NCBI GenBank assembly: GCA_014706295.1
Contig: JACSVZ010000004.1
Location: 7,536,465 to 7,600,464, forward strand
Length of the DNA: 64,000 bases
Direction of reading: 5' to 3'
From: Lycocorax pyrrhopterus obiensis
Taxonomy: Eukaryota; Chordata; Aves; Passeriformes; Paradisaeidae
The translations under genes were made by a program, and so were the position numbers. The first letter of the stretch is position 1, and each line of letters starts with the position of its first letter. Positions 49,391-61,400 of the stretch are shown here, one piece after another. Below the pieces are notes generated by a model, which saw only the letters and a list, made by a program, of their open reading frames with translations, made no database searches and was not told where the DNA came from.

Positions 49391-52300
49391 TTGTGGATAT
49401 CTCAGCTACTCAGGAATTAAGGCAAACAGCCCAGCTGTCCATACCAGCAGTAAAACTGGGGTGTTTACCCCAGAAAATGGTGTTGTCACAACATTGCTTT
49501 GGGAGCATGGCACTAAATTTCATTAAGTCATTAGCTGTGCTAATATGGTTTCTTTGCAGTGGTGGGCATGTCTGTTTTTTCTGGGTTTATCTGTAAAATT
49601 GCTAATGTTGCCATACAAATATTGTCTTGTCAAGTGTCCCAGACTAAATTGTCCCAAATTTAATCAGCTGGGCCTCACACCTGATCTGGTATAAGCAGGG
49701 TTTGGTGTGGAACAGTTCTTCCACTTCTGGCTGCATATTCCCTGTTCTCCCTTTGCATCACGTCTGAGCATGTGGCACAGCCTGGCCTGGGTCAGCAGGC
49801 AACAAACCTGCCAAAACCAAATTTGCCTTTCAGATCAACCTGTTGAACTGATCTGCACAATCACTGGATCTCATGAGGAGTGGGAGAGGGAGAGACAAGC
49901 ACCACCTGGTGCTTTGCCTGCCTGGAGTTGTCCTAGATTGGAGGAAAAATTAAGATGTTCTTACTATGAACATTTTGGTCCAGGAGTTCCTGGCTAATGC
50001 AGAAAAACACTGTTGCTTGTATATTCTAGCCCATTAGACCTGGCTGCTTCTTTATTTTTCGTAATTATTTGATAAATAACTTTCTATTAAAATAATTAAA
50101 CCATGAATTTTCACGTTATTTACAGTTTTTCTCATGTTATTAAGCTATAATTTGACCAAGAGATATGAGCATAATTTACCATATGATTGCATAGCTTCTA
50201 ATGTGTCCTTCTGCAGTGAATAGCAGCTATTAAGCGAAGTGGTTTGCCCTGTAAAGTGACATGATGTCATAATATTTCTCTGAAAACACAAATTTAAGTA
50301 TCATTAAATCCTATAATTAGGTAGCTATAGGTTATATTTGCAACTTTGAAAATGGAGTCAGGCAGCTGGATTCTTCTTTTTGCAGTATTCCAGGAATTCT
50401 GTCAAAACTGTACAAGAGCAAGTGTTGTGCTTTACAGAACACAAGCTGCTTCCCCAGCCCTGTATTTCAGTGTAATTCCCTTTTTGTTCTCTTTCCAGGA
50501 ACTGGGGTTTTCCAACATGTTTGTAACAGCAAAACAACTGTTCCAGGAGTGTGTATATTTTTTTTTAAGTAATAAAAACCATTTTAGTGTCTATTTTTCT
50601 TGTTCTTTAGAAACCATGTGGATTTCATAGATGATAGTGTGTGATTGATTATGAACTATCAATTTGTTTACTTTAGACAAATATTTAGGCCTCTTTTTTT
50701 CCTTGTCAAATTTTCTTAAAGTTTTTGACAGGTTTGATTATTTGCTGTTTCTTTTAAATTTTTACCTAGCTCTAAAATAAATGGCTGGGGTTTGCCTCAT
50801 TGTGAGTTTAGCCTGATTTGTATTACTTCTATACCTCTAATTTGTTTTTTTTATTTTCTAAAGCACAAGATATTTTAGCAATTGCTGTAGTTAATCGATG
50901 TCTGGTGTTTCTCCTCATTATCTGTATTCACTTTTACCTGTGAAGGTATGTAATGTATCTACATGGATATAATATAATTCTTGTTCACTGCTACATAGAT
51001 TTTAAGTTTTTTTAGAACAAACTTTTAATTTAAAGATTACGAGGAGTGACTGCTCTTACGTTAGAGGGATGTATCACAGCACTATTTTGAAGATGACGGG
51101 TGATTCTCTGCTTCTGAGACATTGCAATAAATCTGGTGATGGATGCAGTGAAATAAATGGTTTGTGCCATCTACTGGTGCCGGTGGGAGCTGCGGGTCAG
51201 CTCGGAGCCGGAGTTGTGGCTGACTCAAGTGTGCGGTGTGGGAAAAGAAGGAACCTCGCTGTAAATAACTAGGACGCTGCTTGTTATTTTATGTCTTTAA
51301 GTGCTAACTAATGTTAAATTGAAAGTGCAAACTCACACATTAACCTTTTTCCCACCCTGCCTTCCCCGCCGTGCCCTGCAACTTTATCCCTGTTTTCATA
51401 GACTCTGAGAACATTTTTTCTACAGGTAGGTCAGTGGTGTTTTAACAGAATGGAACAGTCCAAGCTGATGGTGTCGATTGTGCTGTGAATGTGAACATGG
51501 TTTGTCTAGACCTGTTACAGGGAGCCATCCCTTTCTATAATAATTCCTAATTACAATTTATGTCATGATCACTTTACTTGAGTTTAACCTCCCCAAACAC
51601 ATTCTCCCTTATGGATTTTCTCTGATGTTTGTTCCCTTGTTAAGCCTGGAGTTATAAAGCTGCTGGGATGGGAGACTCCAGCCTAACTCAGTTCAGGGTT
51701 ACATAAGGCCTTTTAGCTGAAACCTCTTTGTATCCTACAGCCTCATAATAGGCTATTGTACTTTCTGGGGTTTTTATGAGGCTCAGATGTCACAATTCGT
51801 GGTTGTTTCAGTATCATCAGTGTTATCACTGGTGTGTTTAATAAGTTTGGTGTACATTCTGATTGTAAATATTATTTGTTCTTTCATTGCTGGTTTTTAC
51901 TTATTTATCTCTCAAGGGCATAAACAGCGGATCCACAAATGCTCCAGTGTCCCTCTAGTTAAGGTTGTTCTGTGCAAAGGGAGAAAATCCAAGATATTAT
52001 TAGTGGGGAAAAAACCCTTTACACTTTTAGAAGGTTGTGTGCTTCAGTATCATGTTCAAGGGTCCAGAATCTTTACTTGCTTACACACTGAAGAACTCAT
52101 TCCCAGATGAAGTGTAGTCCACAGGAGAGACACCTGGCCTAGAAATGAGGGCTCTCTGGGTCTGCTTCAAGTAAAACACAGTTTACCCTGTCCATAAGAG
52201 AGGTATTTACCTCATTTGCAAAGGGCTTTTAGATTTGTTGGTTAAAATTACTGTATAAGCAGCTAGTAATGTATTTTTGTGCTGCTTTTGATACGTACAG

Positions 52301-55300
52301 TTCGTGATCTAATTGTATATACTTTGAAAAGTTGGATGGGCAGGATATTAAAATTCTTTAATTTGGAATTATCTAAATGCATATGCATGTATTAAAATGT
52401 ATTACCTGGTACAGGTACAAAAATCAGTACAATAAATTAGTTTGATTTTAGATTGTACTTCAAAGTGTAAATATCAATTTAAGCAGAAATAGTATTGCTT
52501 TCAGAAAAGCATGGTTTTATCCAAGTATGAAAAGGTGGATTAAATACAATGATACAGGAAAGTACTAAAATACTCAGCTTTTTAGTATTTCAATTTTTTC
52601 TTCTCTTGCAGGTAAATGCCCCAAACAATCATCTTTGCTTTTTTTGTGACCAATTGTTATGCCTGGGAAAGCGAACTGCAGTAAGTGCACAGTTAACATG
52701 AATTTTCATGGGGGGAAAAATAGTTAATTATTGCAACAGTACAGCTACTATGATCAGAGCAGTGACTCATGCAAGTGAAGCATATAATTGTCCATGTAAT
52801 TTGTTTGAAGTCAGCTGGGTTCCAACATTCTCGTTCCTGTGTATAGCTCTTAATTTTTCTTTAGTTCTTTTCCCTTCAAAGTCTGCTGGAATTTGCTGCG
52901 AGGTTTTTTTTATATTATTGTTAGAAAGATATCAAGTTGTGTCTGACAGCCTGAGAGGGGCAAAACTGCTGCAGCTCCATGTCCCCAGCTCCTACCAGGA
53001 GCAAGGCTGGAAATGTTTCCCATAGGACTCTGGCACATCTCACATTTTCATTGTTTAATCCAGAAGAAGCTCCTGATTTCTACATTCCTTCTTATGCCCT
53101 TTTTAATGACTGTTGTTACTACTCTTACACTCTTTGTCATCTGTAAAAGGCTGTGAATTTGGGTTAGATTCACTCCAGTGGGAAGTACTGTAGACTGGAA
53201 TTTAAATCTAACCTACTTTGCATTGCTGGAAGAAAAGAACACACTTTTACTCTGGGCAAGCTGGAAACGGCTGCTTAGGTTTGAAGCAAACTTTTACCTT
53301 AAATATACTAAACACACTTGGTCTGCAACCTCTTGGAATCAGGAGAAAATGCCTGTGGATGATCTAATATTTGCAGGTTTATACAAATGTTTTTTAGGAG
53401 ATGCTGCTGTATCCCAGTGGTTTAAAAGCAGTGGTTTTTAACAAATTTATACAGAAGTGTTGTTGGCTTGAGTTTTACAGGGTGTGCAGCTCAATCCAAT
53501 GCTGTGGATTTACAAATACCTACTGATTGCAAGAAGACACCCTTCACTTAATAGGAAGCATTATTTACTAGTCAGCAGTGAATAATTTCAGGTGGGGAGT
53601 GCTTTTCACTAATAATTTTGTTCCTCCTAGATTCCAAATATATTTTCTATTCCTCTCCATTTCAATCTTGCTGTCGTGGATAGAACTGGCAACAGTCCCA
53701 CACCCTTCTGTATGCCATGTGTGCATATATCCGTAGGGTTTTTATACGAATCCCTTACTTTATATGGGCTCGTGTCCATGCAAAGCACAGTTGTCTTGCA
53801 TTTGTTCCCAACGCAGGTGAGTTGATTCATTGCAAGACAATGTGGTAGTAAATATTTCCTTGTGACAGGAACTGGCAGGTTCTGTTTAATTCCAGCAGCA
53901 GGGCCTCAAGGTCCACCATTGCCATAGAAGCACCTGCAGCAGGATTTGTGGCACACAGCAGCCTTTCATCCTGCTGAGAACAAGAAAAGAAGTAACAGCC
54001 ACCAATTGCTGACCTGGATTAGTCAGCACACAGATTTTGTCTTCAGAGGGCATCCTGGTGGAGACAGCTGAGGTATGAAGGAGGATATGAAGAGCCAATT
54101 GGAATGACTCTTAATACCTTCTATCATTTAGTCATGAGATTAAAAGAGAAGGAAAATCTCCTTTGAGAGGAGAGATGGTTGGATAATACTGGTGTAAAAG
54201 TTAATCATAGAAATTACTACCAGTGGAGAAAATATGCCCTTAGAACAGAATCAGTAGTTCTGGGCATTATGGGAATCATTGAATTTGGTGAAACAGAGTC
54301 CACTAATTATTGTGGATCACTAAGAACTAGGAAAGTTGTTCTGGATGCAAGGGTTCCACCACAGACAAAACTCTGGGCTGTGGCAGGTGTTGTTCATCCT
54401 AAAGGAGCTCTGTTGGAGAGAAAGGATGGTAGGGCCTTGGATTGCAGGAAGTTTCATGCTGTTCTGTTCCCCGAGTTAAACATTCATGGCTGTAACTAAA
54501 ATCAAATGGAATTAATCTCTCAGGGTTATGTTTTGTGTCTGAGAACACAGTGAAGGCAACACACTGGTCATGGTAAGGCACTGAAGTTTAATCTGTTACT
54601 TTTCTACTGTCATTAAAACTAAGCAAAGGCTGAGTCCCTAGGGCCTAACAAGCTTGGGACAGCCTCCCCCCAAGCCTTGCATCAAACCCTCCTCTCTGTC
54701 TTGATGTCTTTCTTCCCTGTGATATTTTGCACATTAGGAGCAAACTCCTCCATCCCTCCACCGTGAAGCTTGCACTTTATTTTTTGCTGCCTTCTGTACT
54801 GACTGCACAGCCCTGCTTTTTTAGCATCAGCGCAGGAGCGATCCAAGCTCCTCCTTTGACCTCATATGGCTTCTGTTCCTGCTTACACAGCCAGGTCTTT
54901 CACATGCCTCCTATGGCACTGCCGCCCCTTCCCATGTTCCAGGACAAGAGGGAACAGGCAGCTGGCATTGAAAGCCCAGCAGACTCAGAGTCAGGCTTCT
55001 CTCTGCTCCTGCAGTTTATAACCTTAAAGGAGCTCAGCACAGGGTCCAGCCCTCTGTGCTTCTGAGGACGGTTTGTTATATTGGAAGGTGAGAGAAGGAA
55101 AGGTGAAGGATCACAAAGGAGTGAATGTTTGTTCAAGGCAGACACCTGATTCTCTTGATCTGGACTTGAGAGCAAAGCCCTCTCTGTGGTACGAGCAGTG
55201 CCAGGCAGAGGCTGGCTGCTGTCCCTGGGGGTCTGGAAGGACAGGGAGCAGGAGATGGATTTCTCACTTCAGAAGAGAAGGTTTGGTGGTAGGAAGAACA

Positions 55301-55674
55301 GGAAAGGGAGAAGTATGTGTATCCTTCCTCTTCAAGTTGTCTTTAAAACCACATGAGAAGTTATTAAAAAAAAAGCTGTGTAGAGGTAAGACTACTCCTC
55401 TCAGCAGGGCCTTTGTATTTAGGGCCCCAATTTGCAAAATCCATTTCAGGTCCAGATGTTAGGTCAGAGATTTGACTGAAAAGATGCCTGTTCCCAGTGG
55501 GCTCTGCTCATGACAAAATAACAGCCACAAAGCCTTGCTTTCTAGTAAATGCAACACAAGCTTCATGACAAACTGGATCGGGGTCTCATTTATTTGCAGC
55601 AGTAACTGTGTAGCAAACCGCCTCACTCCCTGATTACCTCCCGTGTTGGAATTCTTTCACTTACTCTGTCTCAC
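49391..55674. other. Intergenic DNA, no gene recognised
   Basis: AT-rich sequence with a TAAT-rich stretch at 50050-50340, a palindrome ATGCATATGCAT at 52377-52388 and a short CpG-bearing patch at about 51170-51260. Open frames at 51787-52110, 52708-53025 and 54179-54499 have no recognisable domain and are probably chance. Confidence 0.7.
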
Positions 55675-55960
55675 GGGCTTCGCTCCCGGTTTTACCCTGG
55701 CTGTTGGAATGTGCACAAGCGCGGCCCAAAGCGAGGGGCTGCGCTGGGAAAGGTCAGGCCAGCCTGGGGCACAGCGAGGAGCCGGCTGGGCAGTGGAAAG
55801 TTACAGCCCTGAGCCGGGCTGCGAATCGCTGCTCCTGCAGGAACTGCCCCGCTCCTTGGGAAATGCGATACCTGCTCGGGAGAGTCCGTGTGGAAAAGAC
55901 TGAGCGCTCTTCTTCGAAGTGCTCCTCTCGTTTGAGGGGAGGAGAGAGTTTAGGGTGATC
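55675..55960. promoter_or_regulatory. Isolated CpG-rich patch
   Basis: I count roughly 20 CpGs in under 300 bp, against very few in the kilobases on either side. No gene is recognised here. It could be an orphan CpG island, an enhancer, or the promoter or exon of an unannotated noncoding transcript. Confidence 0.5.
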
Positions 55961-56723
55961 TATCACGTGTCTTTAATAGAGGAAACTTGCTTTAATCCCC
56001 TTAATCTAAATGTGCTTTTTATAGTGCCAGAGACTGCAAATATTTGTGTTTTATCAGTGTTTCTTCACTGAAAACTATTGTGATCTCTGGCATGACAATT
56101 CTGCGTGAAAAAGATAGCAAGCATGACCCAGTATGAGAAGAGTGATGGACAAAAATAGAATGGGATTTGATAAGAATTGCCTTGTCTTTAGTCCTTCCCT
56201 GTGTGTCGTATCAGAGCACACGTACACAGCTGGGCAATAATATTTGCTTGTAGCTGTTTGTGTTTCACAGGGATATGGAGTGGAAATCAGGGGTAAATCC
56301 CAGTGTAAAACTGTCTTTCATCCACAAGAAAGAGCTGTTAGTCCAAATTTCATTTGCTGGATGTAATATGGAATTTATCTTTCTACTTTTGGTAGGAACT
56401 CATTCAATGCTGTTTAATTCAATTTTACATTACATTCTAGTAACTGCTATAAAAAAGGTCTGGGTGAAGGTTCATGACAGCAGTCCAGCTATTTGGCATA
56501 GTTTTTCTGTAAACAAATCAGTGAATTGTTTGACTGGTGTGAAGTAAGAATTCCCCAATGCCTTGTGAATGAATGTGCTGCAGTTACAAAGGGGTTTCAT
56601 TAACTGGTGTGGACCTCCAAAAGAAAAGGAAGCACAGAAAGAAAACCTCATGGAATGCATGTTACAATTGTAGCTGGAGCTGTGGGTCATGCAGCATGTT
56701 TTGGGTCTGGTTATTTGGAAACA

Positions 56724-56910
56724 ATGGGTTTTCCGTACTGTAAACTGATTGTTCTGCTTATATTTCAGTAATGCCTCAAGTCTGAACTCTCATTCTTACA
56801 GGTGTTGCCCTGACAGGGATACTATGACATTATTTTTCTTGCCATTAAAAAATGTGTATCTTAAATTAATGATGAACAGTACTGTTATTCTCATTTTGAG
56901 GGGATGAGGA
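56724..56910 (+). repeat. Left arm of a long imperfect inverted repeat
   Basis: It aligns without gaps to the reverse complement of 58152-58338. I count about 17 mismatches in 187 positions, near 91% identity. A weaker match (TTGGAAA) continues about 9 bases outward. The intervening segment is about 1.24 kb. The inner end (CATTTTGAGGGGATGAGG) resembles the MIR-type CCCCATTTTACAGATGAGGA motif, which may be coincidence. Confidence 0.88.
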
Positions 56911-58151
56911 TCTCTAAGGGTCGGACGTCCCATGTGACTTTTAATCAGCAAATCATGAAGAAGTCTGGCAGAAGCTCTGGGCTTTGTTCTGGTTCCTCAG
57001 CTGCAAATCCCTCTGCTTCCTTGCTTGTCTTCCTTTAGCTGGGAGGTGTCATCCACATCCTTGGCACATGGCTTAGAACTGTGTGGGGTGCACAGATGCC
57101 AGACATCTCCTGCTGTGTTTGTGCCTCCTGCACCCTTAGCTCAAGTCCTGGAAGCTAGTTTCCAGTGGAGAAAGGCCTGGTAGCACAGGCTGAGCGTTAG
57201 CTTTTTATTTAGATGACTTGGTAGTAAGGAAGTGTTACACTTGTCTATCCTTATTCCATCCTTTGCCTTCTTCAGAGACATTTTTCATTCATGGAATGCA
57301 GCCTTTGCCACAGTCAATATTAAAGACCTTCCCGCAAAGTATTAAAGTATTAAGTTAAATTAAGTGCTGACAAATATGGGTTTTCTTCTTTGCACACCTT
57401 GTAATGATCCAGGCAGTTCTTTAGCAAACACACAAGCTTAGCTCACATTCCCAATCATTTCTCCCAGCCATGGATCTCTGCAGTTTACAAAGGCAGTGGT
57501 GATAAGACAGGGAAGTGATCAGGAACTTGCTGGTCTTGGGAACCCTGTGAGACGTAAACCAGCAGTAATCTGGGCTGTCACAGACCTGAGAGTGGTTTGG
57601 CCATTCTGCTTAGAGACACCCAAAAATATAGACGTATTTTATAGTGTTTGAATACCAGCATGTCTGTAGAAACTCTAATCAGAAAAGATAAGAGTTGGAG
57701 CAATTCAAAGTGTATCAGACAAGGCATGTTGTCAGTTCAGGGTGACTTTAAAATACAGGGCAACCTGTATGGTTGTAAGTACTGGGAAGTGCATCACTCA
57801 CTGATGACTAAACTCTGACACTGCACAGAGACAATTCAGAATGTGAGTTTAGAGTATCACTAGAGATGTGATTTCCAATGCTGGTCAGAACAAGCTGATA
57901 GCAGGCATGAAAATGAAACTATATAGATAAGCTTTGGCAATATACCTCACAAGTGTCTTGCAAACTACTGAGTATTTAGCAGCTGCTTGCTACTGTTTTG
58001 CACATCCCTTCACTGTGAGAGGCCACGTGTTAACACTGAGTCTAAGAAAGAATTATTTGACTCAGTAATGACAACCCTATGGAATAACTGCAGCATTTCA
58101 AATGTTGCTGTGATGCTTTTAGTGCTTCTAATGTGCTGTTCACACAGCAGT
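56911..58151. other. Spacer between the inverted-repeat arms
   Basis: About 1.24 kb of unique-looking, AT-rich sequence. I see no open frame resembling a transposase or other known protein. It contains a short direct repeat (AAAGTATT) at about 57337-57355. Confidence 0.7.
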
Positions 58152-58338
58152 TCCTCATCCCCTCAAAATGAGAATAACAATACTGTGCTTCATTCATTTA
58201 AGCTACCCATTTTTTTATGGCAAGAAAAATAATGTCATAATATTCTTGTCAGGGCAACACCTGTTAGAATGAGAGTTCAGGCTTGAGGCATTATTGAAAT
58301 ATAAGCAGAACAGTGAGTTCACAGTAAGGAAAACCCAT
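58152..58338 (-). repeat. Right arm of a long imperfect inverted repeat
   Basis: This is the reverse-complement partner of 56724-56910. Shared blocks include GTTCTGCTTATATTTCA, AATGCCTCAAG and CAGGTGTTGCCCTGACA when read on the minus strand. Similarity stops abruptly on the inner side in both arms. Confidence 0.88.
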
Positions 58339-58342
58339 CCTT

Positions 58343-58437
58343 TCCAAGGTCACACAATGGCTGCCCAGCTTTGTGGTAATGGGAGCAAGAGAACCTCTAG
58401 ACAGGAATCCAGCTCCAAACCTCTGTGCTATCCATGA
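58343..58437 (-). mobile_element. MIR-like SINE fragment
   Basis: The plus strand reads CCAAGGTCACACAATGGCTG, then GGAATCCAGCTCC and CCTCTGTGCTATCC in the order expected for the reverse complement of a MIR core (GGTCACACAGCTAG, then GATTCGAACCCAGGTCTGACTC, then GTGCTCT). It is diverged, as expected for an ancient SINE. It directly abuts the right inverted-repeat arm. Confidence 0.45.
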
Positions 58438-61400
58438 TCTGCACTACCCATGAAATTCTTAGCCTTAGGTCTTCCTCATGAACTGCTCCATAAAATACCA
58501 TGGTGATAAGGTCCATGGATGACCACCAAGTGACCATATGGAAAAAGGACTGAGACCTACCTTCTAGCCTTGTTCCTGACCACTTGAATGGACATTGACA
58601 GCTTTTCCTGAGCTCTGTTCTCGTATCAGTGAAAGAGAGAAGAGCAATATTCTGAGCTGGATCTGTGTCCCCATTTAGTTAAATACCTAATCATGCTCTT
58701 TTCCATGAAGACTGAGGTAAAGATGACATCTGGCACTTCATTGTGACATCTCAGTATGTTCAGGAAAGTGTCTTTTCTGAGAAACCTGCAGGGCAAAAAG
58801 AGTTCAGGCACAAATTCTGCACTTGGGAAGCTTCCTTCTGTGTGGGAATCCTGTTCTCTAACAGGCCATCCAGTTACCTCATGTGGAAAGATAACTTATT
58901 CAGCAACCAGATGGCTAAAATACAAACAGGAATCTCCTTGTTCTCGGTATCCTTCTCTTTCATGGACCATACAGCCAAATTATTCTTCCATTTGAAAACC
59001 TAGTTCTCAGTTCTGACTGCACTTGGCAGCATCACCACAAATTTTCTTGTGATATTAACTGACAAAAGAAAGATGTGTCAGACTTGCAGTGTACAACACT
59101 TAGAGGTAATGCTGAGACATGAATGTGCAGTTCCATGAATAAAGGTAAGCCGAAGCATGATCTTCCGTTCCTGTTTAGAATACCTTGGGCAGGCTCTGAG
59201 AAGGCAAAGTCTTTCTTCTTCTTAAAGCTTAAATAGATGCCTTTAAGACAAGAAATAAGCAGCAGGTGAGTGTTGCTTTTCCTGTTTTAACAGACTCCCC
59301 CCGAGCTGCCAGGGATGGTTTGTGACCTCTGGCATGACTCTTTCAATGGGGCTGCAGCAGCCAATATTAGCCCAGGCTGCTCTCAGAGTGCCTCGGATAC
59401 TATCTGTGTCCATGGAGCTGTTCCATGTGAGTCTGGCAGGGTGGCAGTGACTTGCAGGGCTTGTTTAGCATTCCTCGAGACTGCAGAAGGTCAGCTCCAG
59501 CACTAACAGAACTCACTGCAGTTCGCAATGCTGTGTTTTGGCTATGCCTTTTACTTAAAATCCTTCCCTGGCCAGTAAGTGGCCACAGATTAAAAGAACA
59601 GCACACTGGTACTGATTAGGAGTGCTCCGTGACCTACTTGGGAGAGCAGAAGGGACCTACCATGAGGCTCAGCTGGAGACTGCAAAAATTGGATTGAATT
59701 TATCCCTGTAGTCAGCCAGTGGTCTGGGGGGAAAAAATCTTGCTTAAGGCAACAGATTGGTTTGTTGGTTTGGTTTTTTTCTTACTTTGAAACAAACTAT
59801 ATGGATTTGGATGGAAGACTATCTTTTAAGCTGGGCCCCCACACCAAGAAAACAAAAAATTTCTGATTTCTTTTTATTGTTTTAGGAGCTGGTAACTTTT
59901 TTTTTTCATTTGACTCCAAAATGAGTATTGTAACTTCGGTTGGTTTATAACAAACAATTGGAATATGTGTACTTGGAGCCAATTCTATGGTCCTAGGAAA
60001 TTCAAAGTTGATTCATGAAGTTTGAGCTTCCTGAAGAAATAGAAAATATTAGTCCCCTGGCAGCATAGCAGGGTATGGCAGTATTGAAATTGGATTTATT
60101 GTCCCCTGGGCTTGCTGGGTCACAGCGTGTCCCATGGTGTTCTAAATACCCTCAAACTTAGCGCTGGGGTGGCTGCAGGGCAGTGAAGGAAAAAGAGGGA
60201 AGTCAGGAATGTTTTGCATTGATAAACCTGACACAAAGACTATAAGGAAGAGATAGTAATTAAAAGGATCCTGGTTAACTCTGCATGGCCCTGTGGTGAG
60301 TCTGTGAAGGAGCAAAGCCTGGGGCCTGTTTCCTTTTTAACTGGTGGTGCCAGCTGAAGCTTTTCTGTTAATTTTAGTATTAGATCCCCACATGACCACG
60401 GAGTTTGATGTTTAACTGTATCATGTGTCCCCTTCTAGCAAACTCTGAAATGACTGAATAGAAGCAGAGTCCCACAGGACTAATGGGAATTTTGATTTTT
60501 TGTTGTTGTTGTTTTGTTTGTCTTTCTTTGTTAAAGAACACCATAAAATCTTTTTCAAATTCTGAAGAAATCCAAAGTGCTGTGTGTGAGGCTTCACTGC
60601 CACCTCTCTTTTCAGCACAGGGCTGGTGTCCTGCAGCTCTGAGCACTGAGTGACTCGATATCCTGGGAGAAAATGCTGTCCTGACCAGGGGGCTGCTCCC
60701 TGCATTTAAAGTGAGAGCTGCCTGACCCACTCATGTAATTTTTTATTGTGGTTACTCATGGTTCTGGCAGAGTGAGCTTGCCTTTCTCCTGAGCTGGCTG
60801 TAACACAGGTACCAATGACCACTGTAATCTATTAACTTTGGTTTTGGGTGAAAAGCTAAAGAAAGCTTTAATCCGAGTTCATGTCCATGTCCTGGCCTGA
60901 AATGTTACTGAGCCTGAGATTAGTGATGTGTGCATTTTGAAAGCAGTGGATCGAAGGCACAAATTATGAATTGCAGCATTTTTAGGCCCTTATTGAAAAT
61001 ACATCCCAGCAATTTCAAGGGAAAACAGCTCCCACACCGAGGAATGCGACTGTAGGAGGCTCATTCGTGTGTATGTAGTTGGATCCAAGTAAAATTAAAT
61101 CCAAAGTGGCAGTGGCCCAGGATGAAACTTGATGCTAATTGTACATAAATAGCAGAGGGACTGTCATATGACAGGCTATAATCAATACAACATTCCTGTT
61201 GGGACTAATCTGCATGTCAGGTGTCCTTACTGGGACAGAGTGCTGGCACTGCTGTGTACCCTGATTCAAGAGTTGTTCAGGATTTATTCCTCACAGAAAA
61301 TCAATTTCTACTTCTTTTCACTAAAACAAAGATCTGGACCAAGCAAATTAATTAAACATTCTGTGGTACAGATGCTAAACACCGTTACCTACAGTTTTGA

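Noticed and set aside
51787..52110. 107-codon hydrophobic open frame resembling a membrane protein
   Set aside because: No conserved motif, no promoter or splice support, and AT-rich DNA readily gives Leu/Ile/Val/Phe-rich frames.
54179..54499. 106-codon open frame on plus
   Set aside because: No recognisable family and no gene context; its length is within chance expectation for 28 kb of six-frame sequence.
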